Below the pieces are notes generated by a model. The model saw only the letters and a program-made list of their open reading frames with translations. It did not search any database and was not told where the DNA came from. The position numbers and the translations under genes were made by a program. A stretch of 64,000 nucleotides of DNA from Sorghum bicolor (taxonomy: Eukaryota; Streptophyta; Magnoliopsida; Poales; Poaceae), in assembly GCF_000003195.3 (NCBI RefSeq), contig NC_012870.2:1955501-2019500 (forward strand), in the 5' to 3' direction. Within the stretch, counting starts at the first letter, position 1. Every line of letters begins with the position of its first letter. Below, one piece after another: positions 32,172 through 43,354 of the stretch.

Positions 32172-35100
32172 CTAGAGCTCATCCTGCACAAGCATCAACA
32201 GGGAGGAACGTTAGAAGTGAAAAAACAAAAATAGAGTGGTGTCCTCGGCCTAGTTGGTATAGGGACGACGTTAACGCACATGTTTAGCCTCTTCGCTGTC
32301 CTCGGCCTCATCAGTATCACTATGATCAGCCTTGTCATCGTCCGCATCATCCTCATCCTCCTGTTACGCATAAGCAAATTGCCATTTGGCGTTAACAAAA
32401 GTTTGGATGGCATATAGGTAGAAACTTAAGCCCAAACAAATCAACCCAAAGCTTACATCTACATCTAAGTCGTCATCGTCGTCCTTACTGCTTGCAGATT
32501 CCTGTCAAAGAGAAACACTGCAAATTAATACTGAACTGGAAAAAAATATTTTGTTTCGGAAGAGAGGAATATGCTACGCATGAGTCTCTGAAAAGAACAG
32601 ATTGGGATTGCAAAAAGATAGTGTATGTGTATTACCTCCTCAAGCCTCTTTTTCTCAGCCTCGTCGAAGGCAGCCTTCTCAGCCTGAAACAGATCATTAT
32701 TTTAGTTGTGTGCAATTAGGAAAGTAGAGTACAAAACAGTAACCCATATAGACAAGTTGGCATACATCTTTCTGCTTGCCCCAGGTATCCACTGCTAACT
32801 TCTTGGCGTACTCAGGGTCATCAGTTATCAAAATGTTGTCGAACAAAGTTCCTGATTTAACCTAGTATGATAGAGAATGAAAATTAGTGGGGCATCGGAC
32901 ATGATAAACTAAGAAAGTCATTATGTTCATGGAGTAAATCAATAACCTGCCACAGCTCAATGCCAATGTGCTTCAAACTGTCAAAAGCGTAGATGTAAGG
33001 ATCGTCCTTGAAATCTGCACAGATCAATAACTAAATCCATATTAACTTTCATAATAAGCATAAAAGCTGAAATGGAAAGCAGGTTTAGCCTGAGGTGAAA
33101 CTGCCACTTTCTCAAAATTGAAAGGAAAATATACCTGGGTTGTCAATCAAAGGGGCCTTCCACTTGCCCTTGTAGTCTGGATTCTTGATTTTCTGGACAA
33201 CACAAACATCAACTAATGTCAGCAGATGTGTCACAACTGCGGCTTGTCATGCATAATTAAGCCACTTAGCCATGTTCATACCTTTTGCTTCCATGGTCCT
33301 TTGTACTCTGGGTTAGGAATGGTTGGGGCAGTCCATTCACCATCTTCCTCATCATCCCAATCCTCTGGCTGCATCAGGTTACGAACAATGTGAAATCAAG
33401 GATCTGCTGAAGATCCGATTACAGGAAGTATATACTATGGAATAAGTGCCATAAAATACAATGGAATAAGCAAAATATGGACCTTCTTTGCATCAGGGTC
33501 AGGAATTTCCTTGGGAATATCATCATAACCCTGCAAAGAGCAATCTAAGTCAGACACCAACAATGATAAAGATAATTTGTAAAAGGCTGTTTATAATACT
33601 ACAATATAGGCTCAAATTGTCATACAAGTAAATGATACTTTTACTTAAAGCTTTGTGAGCTACAGAACATAGTGGAGAGAATATGACCCAAATTACTATG
33701 CCAAGCTCAGTAAAGTGAAATTGGCCCAAAATTAAAACCAAAAAGAAATGTATACCTCTGGCTTCTTGTCCTCAGGATCAGGAATGTATTCCTTATCATC
33801 CCAGTCTTCTGGCTGCAACCATTACATTCTACATTAAGCTCCTCTGTGAAAAGAGCTCAACCAAGATTTTACAGTATTTAGCAAGGCAGGAAGAATTGTC
33901 TAAACATCACCTTCTTGGCTTCAGGGTCTTTGATCTTCTTTGGAGGAAGAATATCCCAATCATCATAGATGCTACCAGATTGCTTCTCATCGTTATCAAT
34001 GAGAATGCTGTATGTGGCATCAGGCCGGATGATCAGGGTGTAAACATGTGTCAGCTGGTCTGTCTCGCATGGCACCTCCTTCTTGATCAAATGGTTCTTG
34101 CCGTTCTTAGTAAGGATAGCGTGGACCTTCTTGGTGGCATACCCGCAGATATCCGGCCCAAACATGATGCTGAAAGTGAAAATTACAGATACAGTTTGTT
34201 CAATCAACCAGTTAGAGATGTTATAGCTTGAATACACAAGGAGATCGATGGAGACCCATCTTTACCTGTATGGGGTGTCGCCACCAAACTTCTTCTGATC
34301 AACATCAGACCCAAGCAATTTCAAATAGCCACCGCCACAGTCGAGCTTCTGCTCATGCTTCACCGAGAACTGCAGCACCAGGGTCTTATCCTTGTTGCTG
34401 AACTCAGGGTACTGCGCTGAAATGGCGTAGAACCTGTAGTCTTCAGAGGTCTGGATTCCTGTACCCTCAAACAGAAATGGATGTCAGTTAAGCAACATGC
34501 CGATCGAACAGAACAGAGACCATCACGATCAGTGACTTCACAGATGTCGCTCCTCACCTTTGTCGTCGGCATCTCCGTTCCATTTGCCAGATGTGTGGTT
34601 CCACTCGCCTGCCGTGTTGTCGTCCTTCTTCCAGTCGGACTTGACCCATCGATCCTCCCATCCATCTGTTTCAGTTTCAGTCAGTTTGCACAATTCAAAC
34701 GATAGATAGATTCTCCGGATAATGACCAAGTCATCTCACAAATAACAGATGGCAAACATGGGAGGCACACAACGGCAAAAATTTGAACTCATAACCCCTA
34801 AACCTTGGGGCCCAACAAAACCTATCGAGTTACCCAAAATTATTGCAAACGAGTGACAAACACCCACACGGATTACCACTGGAACAGGCTGAATCAGTGT
34901 AGAATACAGACGAAATGAAACACGCCCCGAGACCGTGAGATCAGAGATAAAACATCCAGCGGCATGTTGGGCTAGAGATCCCTCGCGGCGCGCGCAGGAC
35001 TCCCACGTCCGTGAACGCGCTCTAGAACAAACGAGACCACAAAAATTAGCAACGGCCGCACCGACATCGCTCCACGAACCAACGAACAGCAATGCTAGCA

Positions 35101-35338
35101 CATTGTCTCAGATCTAGCACAGGGGCGTCTAATAACCTATTTTTGCTAGATCCGACACACTCAGGAGGACAGGAAATCCAGAGACCACGAAGAGACGAGT
35201 GAGGTCCGGGTGTTTACCGTCAAACTTCTCCTGGAAGAAGACCTCGCCGGCGACGCCGGCGACGGACGCGAGCGCGATCAGGGCCGCGACGGCGACGGAG
35301 GCCGCGGCGGGGGACGACGACCTCTCGAGGATCGCCAT
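32172..35338 (-). CDS. CRT: Calreticulin
   Basis: ER luminal Ca2+-binding lectin chaperone for monoglucosylated glycoproteins. Fourteen coding exons on the minus strand: 35218-35338, 34558-34665, 34266-34458, 33911-34169, 33756-33812, 33483-33530, 33282-33368, 33135-33192, 32947-33014, 32766-32861, 32636-32683, 32457-32501, 32280-32360, 32172-32183; 426 residues. Seen: signal peptide (residues 1-31, [17 protein letters not shown]), an NHT glycosylation site, the lectin domain with [15 protein letters not shown] and [16 protein letters not shown], three PEDWDD-type and three GxWxxPxIxNP-type P-domain repeats, and an acidic tail ([14 protein letters not shown]). The ER signal HDEL is split: exon 13 ends with the His codon and the 12-base coding part of exon 14 is GATGAGCTCTAG (DEL, stop). 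Reading through the last intron would give KHVR and a stop instead. The tail resembles the CRT1/2 group more than CRT3. Confidence 0.97.
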
Positions 35339-35610
35339 CACCGTGGACGGCGAGAGGGAACGCCCACCACTTCGAGTGGAACCTGCTAGAACCTTCCGCT
35401 GATTCTTCTCCTGCCCCGGAAACCCCTCCTGGTAGTGGTGGATAGCGAGCGCGAAACGAACCGCGCTTAATAAGGAGCGGGGCCGGCCCGTGAGGTCCAG
35501 CCTAGTGTCTGACGGCTGGGGCCGCAGGAGGTGACGAGGATCACAGTGCACACGTTTGCTTGCGTGGCCCGCAACGGCTGCCCAATAGAACTCACGGGAA
35601 TAGCGGATGG

Positions 35611-35629
35611 CCAATGAGGATGTGCCACG
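35611..35629 (+). promoter_or_regulatory. ER stress response element (ERSE) of calreticulin
   Basis: Exact CCAAT-N9-CCACG, about 270 bp upstream of the calreticulin start codon and overlapping the palindrome GCCACGTGGC (35624-35633), a good bZIP site. ERSE is the known binding site of unfolded-protein-response bZIP factors together with NF-Y in plants and animals. A TATA-like TATTAAG on the minus strand near 35466-35472 fits as core promoter. Confidence 0.8.
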
Positions 35630-35699
35630 TGGCAAGGGCGACGTGTTTCGGAGTTCCGAGACGTGAGTACGCGCCGGCGCCTTGCCTTGGAGTGATCGC

Positions 35700-37304
35700 T
35701 CTTTTTTTTCCCGCAAAGTGTGCATGCCGCACACAATACTGCAAGAGGTATGCTTAATAGAGGAGTGTGAAAGCTCGTTCATTTCTTATGAGTCATATTT
35801 TTTTTTATGTTTTTCTCTCAAAATAAATAAGCCAACACCAACAGTAATTTTAGCCATAATTTTTCAGACTAGCGAAGAGATCAGCCCGCATGCTTGGAAG
35901 ATCTGTGCATTGTACGTGCAAATACTACCTCTCTCCCAAAGATGATGCAATTCTGGATAACTTTCTAAAATCTCATTAAGAGAGTATTTAATTCTCCTTT
36001 CATTTAAAAGATTTTGGGTTTTAGTTTATCATTTTGCATAATAGAACAAAACACCATCTATTTTTTTAAAAAAAAAGACGATTATTCTCCATTTTGAATT
36101 TTGGCCTCAAACGACCGAAAAAGCCTAAAAGAGCCTCAAAAGACCATAATAAACGCAAATAAATTATATATTTTGGATAGAACTAAACAAGACCTTAAAA
36201 TTTTTGACATTTTGCATTTCATCGTTCAAAGTAGTTCATATTTTGTATTTTGCATTTCATGAAGAACTAAACAGGTCCTAAGTTTACATAAATAGTATTG
36301 ATATTTACAGCTAAGAATAATATTACTCTTTATACATATAATTAAAGATAAGATACATTGATTTTATAAAAAAAAACTACAATTGCACCATTTTGGAGAT
36401 AGAGGTAGTATATGTATGCCTCTATAGTTCTATTTTGTGCTTCGAGAAAGAAAAGAGCATCGACACTTGTACCCCTCTCCATAGATTCTACTAGTCGAGA
36501 ACTAAAATATGTTTTAGAATGACCACATAGAAATCTAGTCCTCATTTGCGATGGCTTTATATGGCCCCAACTTCGGCTAATGTGTTATATGGCACCAACT
36601 TCGGCTAATGTGATATTATAGACGGCATGTAGTTGCACTACTCATGAAGTGGTTTTCTTTCTTCTAAAAAACAACATAGATCCAAAGAAAGCATCGGTTT
36701 CAACTTCTTAGATTACTGCATCATGCTTATTATACATCATAAATATTAGCACTTCTATGTATATATATTTCGTCAAACTTTAAAATATGTATATTTATTT
36801 TAGCACAGACGAGCCAGCAGGTCGGATGATGCAGAAGCAATCGAGCACAAGCACATGCAATTTGCCATGTTTCTTACCTTTGAAGACACTTCACCGAGCC
36901 ATGACTTGAAAACAAAGTGATCCCCCTTTTCTACAACGTTCAGAGACCACCATGTCTTGGAAATATCCATTCAAGAAAACTGTTGTGTCTCAGAGGTTCT
37001 CATTTGTTTCATACATATTTTCTGTTTCTAATGTTTGCAGCTATCTCCGAAAATACAAAATGCCAAATGAAGGTATAGGAGGATTTTCTAGTTAAAACCA
37101 CATGCCTTTACAGCAGAATAGAAAATAATTCGCAAACACCATGGCAACTTGGCAACAAAGGCTCTCGGTCAATGCCAAGTATGATCGTTTCATTGTGACA
37201 GAGCAAATTTCCAGCACAGGCACAGAAAAGCACTACTGCTTCACATCATCACATGTCGTGTTGATTTAAGGAAAACATATAATGCTGGCAACTAAATCTC
37301 CAAA
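35700..37304. other. Intergenic DNA with decayed Tourist-like element and a 28-bp tandem repeat
   Basis: About 35985-36285 resembles, in decayed form, the element at 48743 (ATTCTCCATTTTGAATTTTGG core, end AACTAAACAGGTCC). At about 36559-36614 a 28-bp unit (ATATGGCCCCAACTTCGGCT...) is repeated twice. The part next to 37304 is the HYPK 3' UTR. No gene seen. Confidence 0.5.
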
Positions 37305-40300
37305 CTAGTGCAGCAAGAATCGAACCGCAGCTACAGCATCACCTTTGTGCTCTCGGAGGGTTCTCTCTGCAATCTTCTTGTCCAGCTGCATGTTCAGATA
37401 CACTTGAGAATGGCTTTTTTAAAAACTAAACATTATTTGTCAGTCGAGGTTTTGGATGAGTACCTCAAGCTCATTAGCAATAATTTCAACATCAGTAGGG
37501 TTGATCTTGACAGCAGCTAGTTCTTTCTCCCTGGTGAAAGAGTAAATTTCGTGGATGTGATAACACTGTTACATGGCACTTCTCCGGAAAGAAAAATAAA
37601 CCAATTTGTCACCAATGGAGGAGATGAACCATATCTGCTTATTGTGTACATTTCAGATGGAGAGTTCATATCACCCAAAAATAATATGTTACAAGAACTA
37701 CAGAATAACCAGAGTGCACAGAAATTGAAGCACTAAATCCAATTAGAGTATACTGAAATGCACAGAACACCAAAAGGAAAAGGTTAGACTAAAATTACAG
37801 AATCAAGAATGCTATATTCCAATTAGACTTTCTTCCAGAATCCATGCTACTTGCTGGTCATCTAACTCAATCAAGATCCTGGAAGCTTTATTTCCATACT
37901 GTGGTGCAATAAGCGCCACCCCTACCAAAGCTACCATAGAGGAAGTATTGCAAGGAGGTAACAGTTGTGGTCATGTTATGTGCTAACCTCAGCCTCATCG
38001 CGTTCCAGTCAGCCTCTTTGGATGAAGCAAGTGCTGCCATGGCCTGCAACATAAACAAAGCAAGTAAAAAACATTTGTACCAACATATTTAGTATTTAAA
38101 AACATATCTGAATCAAATACAACATTTTTCTACAACTCCACATTTGACTTCTACTTTTATCTATGACTTAGTGTTCACAAAACTATAAATAACGTTCAGG
38201 GGCGAAGCTTGTTATTGTTAGGGGTGCAAATGCACCCCAAAAATTGCTAAAACTGTAGATTTGGTTAGAATTTCACCATATATGCACAACCTACAACACA
38301 TGTATATGCACCCACAAGGCAAGTGCACCCCCTCTAATCTACTCTAGCCTCGCCACTGATAATGGTCAAGATCATTGCATTGAGCAGATAAGAATCAAAG
38401 GTCAATAGAAAGGTTATCCATGCAAATACAATCGAATGCCACTTTGATTGTTGATCCAATGCTTTCCCTCAAGTGCATACTCCCTCTGTAAATAAGTGAC
38501 TAAATGTATATCATTTTGGACATATTAAGGTCCACTTGGGCCTTTCTTTTTACTACTAACTTCTCGCGCAGTTTTTTTTTTTTGAGGAAATTTCTCGCAC
38601 AGTTGTTGGTAAGAAACTACGAATGTGCAGTAAAAGTATTTTAATGATGAATTAACCGGTGTTACTTTACTCAGTCAATCTAGATAAATTTAGCAGCCAA
38701 AAAAGAATATATTTGTATATGGAGTGACAGCAAAAATTCTAAAGGGTGTTAGAAAACTGAGTTTAATAATAGATAGCAGTTGACAAACATGTTGCAAACT
38801 ATATTCAGATCTGTAAGAAATCCTACAGGCATCTTTTGTGGTTAAGCTAGAAATAAGTACATAACTCGACCATGACATGGTGTTATTAGTTTATTTTGGG
38901 AAGGTAACTTAGAGCATCTCCAATTGTTTGGAAAAATTGACTTGGAAAAAATTGTCATTTGGCAACTTGCTAAACCTTTTGGCAAGTGAATTTTTCTTGT
39001 ATCTCCAATTGTTTGGTAAATTGGGCTTGGTAAACATAGAAAAATAGGCCCACATATACCGGTCCAACAAATATATATTGAAGTCGATACATTTAAATTT
39101 ATATTTCATCCATACATTTAAATTTATATTTCATCCATACATTTTAAATTTATATGCTTTATTTATTCGTTCACCGCATCTATGCAAAATCTGTCCCAGC
39201 ATCTGGGCAGGACAGCAGCTGCCGGCCATGATTCTGCAGCGAATAATCATGCAGCAGCAGCAAATTTGTCGCCGAGAGCAGCAGCAGAACCTTGCAGTAG
39301 CAGAACCAATCAGCAGCAGCAGCAGCAGAACCATGCAGCAGGAGCAGCAGAACCAATCAGCAACTCGCGACCCGGGATACCAAGCCACGGCGAGCGCGGA
39401 TAGATCCGCGCGTGAGCCCTCTGTTTTCCAACTTGCAAAAATTTAGCAAGTCCTATTCCAAACTGTTGGAGAAGGAATTTTCTTCTTTTTCCAAAAAAAC
39501 AAGGATAGCAAGTCATTTTTCCAAACAATTGGAGATGCTCTTAAAAAGAAGGTTAGCACACATAGACGTGCAAACAGGACCTATCATGGCCTCATGGGTC
39601 CTGGTACAATCAACATTTGGGAATTATGAAATGTCCATGCGCCTTCCATTTGTAGGAATGTAAAGATAGCAGTTAGACTTCACATTCGTGATGGCAGTTG
39701 ATTCGTAAGTGCAATGGCAGTTAGACTTCCTACTTGTGATTGCAGTGCTTCATAGTGCAATGGCAGTTAGACTTCCTACTCTTGTGGCGGTAAATCCTTA
39801 AGTGCAATGGCAGTAGTACTGATACGAGATTTTGCACAGAACAACACGTTCTGTTATTGCTACTAAACACAGTATATATTTAGTTGATGAACCAGGATTA
39901 AACAAGCAAAATTACACATGAGCTAGCTATATCAGGATTCAGGTAAATTTACAGGCAGAACTTTAGGTGAAGCATGACATCTCCGCAAAGCAGGTAAACT
40001 GCACAAAATCTAAAACCACCTATGCGTGAGGGATCCAAAAAGGCAACATCCTCCAGCTATTCCTCACTAGAGCACTACAGAGGAAACAGAGAGAAGGAAT
40101 CGGTTGGGACGGGGAGGGGGGAGGGGGGATTAAACGTACGGATTGGACACGGGATGAATCGAGCTGCCGGTCCTCGACATGATCGGTGAGCTTGTCGAGC
40201 GCCTTGCTCTGCTGCTGAAGATCCTTGGAGTCCACCGCTCCCTCGCCCTCGGCGGCGGTGGCACCGGTCCCCGCAGCCGCAGCCGCCTTCTCGTCGCCCG

Positions 40301-40310
40301 CCGCACCCAT
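37305..40310 (-). CDS. HYPK: HYPK, NatA-associated chaperone
   Basis: Huntingtin-interacting protein K homolog. HYPK binds the ribosome-associated N-terminal acetyltransferase NatA (NAA10/NAA15) and tunes its activity. Four exons on the minus strand: 40140-40310, 37988-38043, 37464-37530, 37305-37385; 124 residues, normal for the family. The N-terminus is Ala/Gly-rich and acidic, then LTDHVEDRQLDSSRVQSAMA, a helix with KEADWNAMRLREKELAAV, and a C-terminal UBA-like domain (NPTDVEIIANELELDKKIAE...HKGDAVAAVRFLLH). Intron 1 (about 2.1 kb) carries two MITEs and a tandem repeat. Confidence 0.93.
38197..38358. mobile_element. hAT-type MITE in HYPK intron 1
   Basis: 162-bp element starting CAGGGGCGAAGCT and ending AGCCTCGCCACTG. 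Flanking 8-mers ATAACGTT and ATAATGGT match at six of eight positions, a decayed target duplication. Homologous, in opposite orientation, to 58370-58538. Confidence 0.65.
38912..39540. mobile_element. MITE with GAGCATCTCC termini in HYPK intron 1
   Basis: 629-bp element with inverted ends GAGCATCTCCAATTGTTTGG and complement, flanked by TTA at 38909-38911 and 39541-39543. Same terminal type as 6132-6729 but a different centre, with a CAG-rich microsatellite-like region (about 39240-39360). Confidence 0.8.
39663..39815. repeat. Imperfect tandem repeat, about 50-bp unit
   Basis: Three to four copies of a unit containing GCAATGGCAGTTAGACTTCC within HYPK intron 1. Confidence 0.65.
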
Positions 40311-40399
40311 CGCCGTCTAAAACCCTAGTCCGGATCTCCTTTTCTTCGGAGTGTGCGCGGCGCGCCTGACGAGATGGCCGTGCGCTTCTATTCCTCCAT

Positions 40400-41080
40400 T
40401 CGGGCCTTAAGATTCGTGCACGAATAGGGGTGAGGCGCGAGAGAACACTGGTTATTACAGGGATAAAAAACAGTTATAGAAGTTTACAATTTTTCCAAAG
40501 TTTAGAGACCTTGAAAAGTTCAGGACTCCCTATAAAAAAAAGCTGAGGACCTTGAAAAGTTACATTTTCAATGTATTTAACTATAAATTTACTGTTTCGT
40601 ATGAATGTCAATATTTATTTCTTAGATATAAAAATGTGCATTTGTGTACTTACTAGTCCTGTGCATTGCGTATATTCTTCAAAAACAAAGTCTGAAAATG
40701 CAGCCAAGCTCAAATTATTGGATGAGTCGTTCATGGTTTCTAACCAATTTTTTTATCCAAATTATGATTTTCTTTGTCTTTTTGATGAAGTGCTCGGATT
40801 TAATTAGCTATTCATAGTGACATGACAGGTGTTAATTTTATGCTAGTACTTTAAAACCATCCAACAACTTCTCTACGTACGTCGTGTGTGTACTTTAGAG
40901 AATCAATCTTGTTTCTATCTTTGTCCAGAGAAATCCGAAATAGAGTATGTTAGCATTTAAACATTTTATTAAAAAAAGTTATTTGAAAGGCACTTTTTAC
41001 AAAAATCTATCCCTATCAATAAGACAAGTTGTGGTGTGCGCATCAACGGCTAAAACCAACTATAGGAGTTCATCGTCAAT
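40400..41080. other. Intergenic DNA
   Basis: AT-rich; no supported gene or element. The left edge is the HYPK promoter. Confidence 0.4.
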
Positions 41081-41661
41081 TAGAGCTGGATATCGAGCCA
41101 GCTCGGCTCGTTAGTGGCTCGACCTGTTATAGCTCGGCTCGTTATGGCTCATTATATAAACGAGCTAGAAGGTTGGCTCGGCTCGGCTCGTTAGTGAACT
41201 CGAGCAGCTCGTTTGGCTCGCGAGCCAAATCATAAAAAATCACATGCATACTTCAAATAAAGTAAATAAGGTACTTATAATTTTAACAATTCAACAAACA
41301 AACTAGAGTTTTGTCCAGCCAGCCCACTATGATCATGACCGTGACTACATGATAGTCATACTCATACAGTTTAAGCATCATCTATTGATGGATAAATTTA
41401 GGGATTCACGAATGGGCTAGGTCGAGCTACTGAGAAATAAATATTTAGGTATATAGCCGAGCCAATTTTAGTTGATAGCATGAAAATTGGCTGGCTCGTT
41501 AGGGCTCGCGAGCAGCTCACGAGCTTGATCGAACTGGTTTGTTATAAAACGAGCTGGCTCATTATAAAACAAGTTGGCTCATTATAAAACGAGTCGAGCT
41601 CGAGCCGAGCTATTAACGAGCGAGACGAGCTAGCGAGTTACGAGTTTTTTGTCCAGCCTTA
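41081..41661. mobile_element. Non-autonomous hAT-like element full of GAGCTCG motifs
   Basis: 581-bp element with ends TAGAGCTGG and CCAGCCTTA and a perfect 8-bp target duplication TCGTCAAT (41073-41080 and 41662-41669). Both ends are packed with short GGCTCG/CGAGCC units in both orientations, so they can fold back on each other. The 8-bp duplication and TA(G/A)(G/A)GCTGG ends point to hAT. Confidence 0.75.
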
Positions 41662-41984
41662 TCGTCAATTCAGGTAATCTCTAATATGCAAACATGGATA
41701 TAGGTCTGACTAAAAGAACAATGATACATGGGTTTTTTTCTCTTCCATGTGTGCATGCGGCCAAACTGAGCATTAATGAAACAAGAGTCATCCACGCTGG
41801 CAAATTTTGTTTTAGCATCGGTAGTTGCAAAGTGTGACTCGATGCTCCAGGATTGTCTATCTTATTCCAAGCATTGATTTTTTTTGCAACACTAATGCTA
41901 ATCTAAAAAGAATAAAGAGAGGCTCTTGGAGTTCCTTTTGTGTCATGGGATCCAAATAGGACCTTGTGTGAGGATTAGTGGGTG

Positions 41985-42260
41985 GTTTGAGGCTATATAT
42001 CCTCCATTGTTGATAGATATAGAGATTTCTACAAATACCCTATAGTAACTCATTTAATTATATTTTTAAATACAGCCATTCTTCTATTTTAGATTTCTCA
42101 CTTGACAAAGATGAAAAATAAGGCTAGCTTATTAGAGTGCACATAAGATATAGAGAAGTTGTTGGAGAATAAAAAGAATAGAGAACGATTTTCATTCAAA
42201 TAGCTCTATAAATAATAATAATAGAGAGTGAGTTTATAGATGTTTATCTAAATATTAGAC
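41985..42260. mobile_element. Decayed MITE, relative of 29885-30135
   Basis: Shares AAGATATAGAGAAGTTGTTGGAG-like and GAGTGAGTTTATAGATG-like stretches with 29885-30135 in the same order. Ends are not clear. Confidence 0.4.
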
Positions 42261-43222
42261 AAACACGTTCTTAATAGACGTAGTAGCTTATAAAGTAATA
42301 AAAATTAAACGTGAATAGTAACGTGACTATACCCCCTTCGTATATCAGTAGTAGTAGTTTATTAGCTGCAAGTACATTCGCGAAAAAGGTCGCAACTGGT
42401 TCAGCCGAGTCAATCGATTGAAAGAAATAGTGGATGGATACTTTTCCTTCCCTACCTACCAAGAAATTGGACAGAGTAAAGTACCGAAAAAGGACCGTGG
42501 TGGAGTCATAGAAAATTTTAGGATCACATTCAACATTCTTAAGAAGCTTGTGTAATAATAAGTATATAATGTACCGAATAATCCGCGTGATGGCCACTTG
42601 ATACAAAAAGTGTATGGGGATGTCCGAATGTGTGTGTATATATATAGATTATCTTGACGTACACAAACGATTATTCTGGGCGGATCAAAGTCCTTGAGAA
42701 ATCATGTGCGGGCACACCCACACCCGCCTACGATGCGAGCAATGCAAGAGCTGGAGCGGCACACCGCGCTGACCGCACGACACGCCTCGCCTCGCCCGGC
42801 CGCCGGCCGGCGGCTGCTTACTTTAAAGCACGCACGAAAAGAAAACGACTATTTTATTTCCGTAATTTTTCCATACACGAAATAAAAAAAAGGTTCCACC
42901 TCACGTCCCCACCCCACCGAGCGCGACGCGAGCGAGGAGGCAGGCGCGCACCGCGTCGCACCGAACCCGACACGGCTCGCCCTGCCCGGCTGCCCGCTGG
43001 CCGCTGCCCCACGTCAGGGCGTCCGGCTCGGCCGTTCCATCCCGTTCCGTTCCCCTCCCATTCTTCTCGTACGCGGCCGATTGCGACCCTCGCCCCCCTC
43101 GCCCCTCCCCACACCACACCACACCACACCACACCACCGAAACTGCCCCGCCTCCGCAGCCGCCGCCCGCGCCCACGCCCGCTCGTCCTCCCCGCGCCGC
43201 CTCGGGGACGCCCCGGTCGGCG

Positions 43223-43354
43223 ATGTGGCGGGAGCATGCTGGGCCCGCTCCTCAGGCTCCTCTCGGCGTGCGGCGGGGTCTGGCCCACCTCGCCGGCCCC
43301 TGGCGCCGCCGGCGCCGCGGCCTCGGCCTCCTCCTCCTCCGGGGACGACTCTGA
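43223..43354 (+). promoter_or_regulatory. Overlapping upstream ORF of the PP2C gene
   Basis: ATG at 43223 lies 13 bp before the main start, in another frame, and runs 43 codons to a TGA at 43352-43354 inside the main CDS. If the transcript starts upstream, it would reduce initiation at the main ATG. Confidence 0.45.

Noticed and set aside
42654..43235. Open frame upstream of and in frame with the PP2C start
   Set aside because: GC-rich DNA keeps the frame open by chance; the peptide is Arg/Pro/His-rich and unlike any PP2C N-terminus, while [14 protein letters not shown] fits the family.
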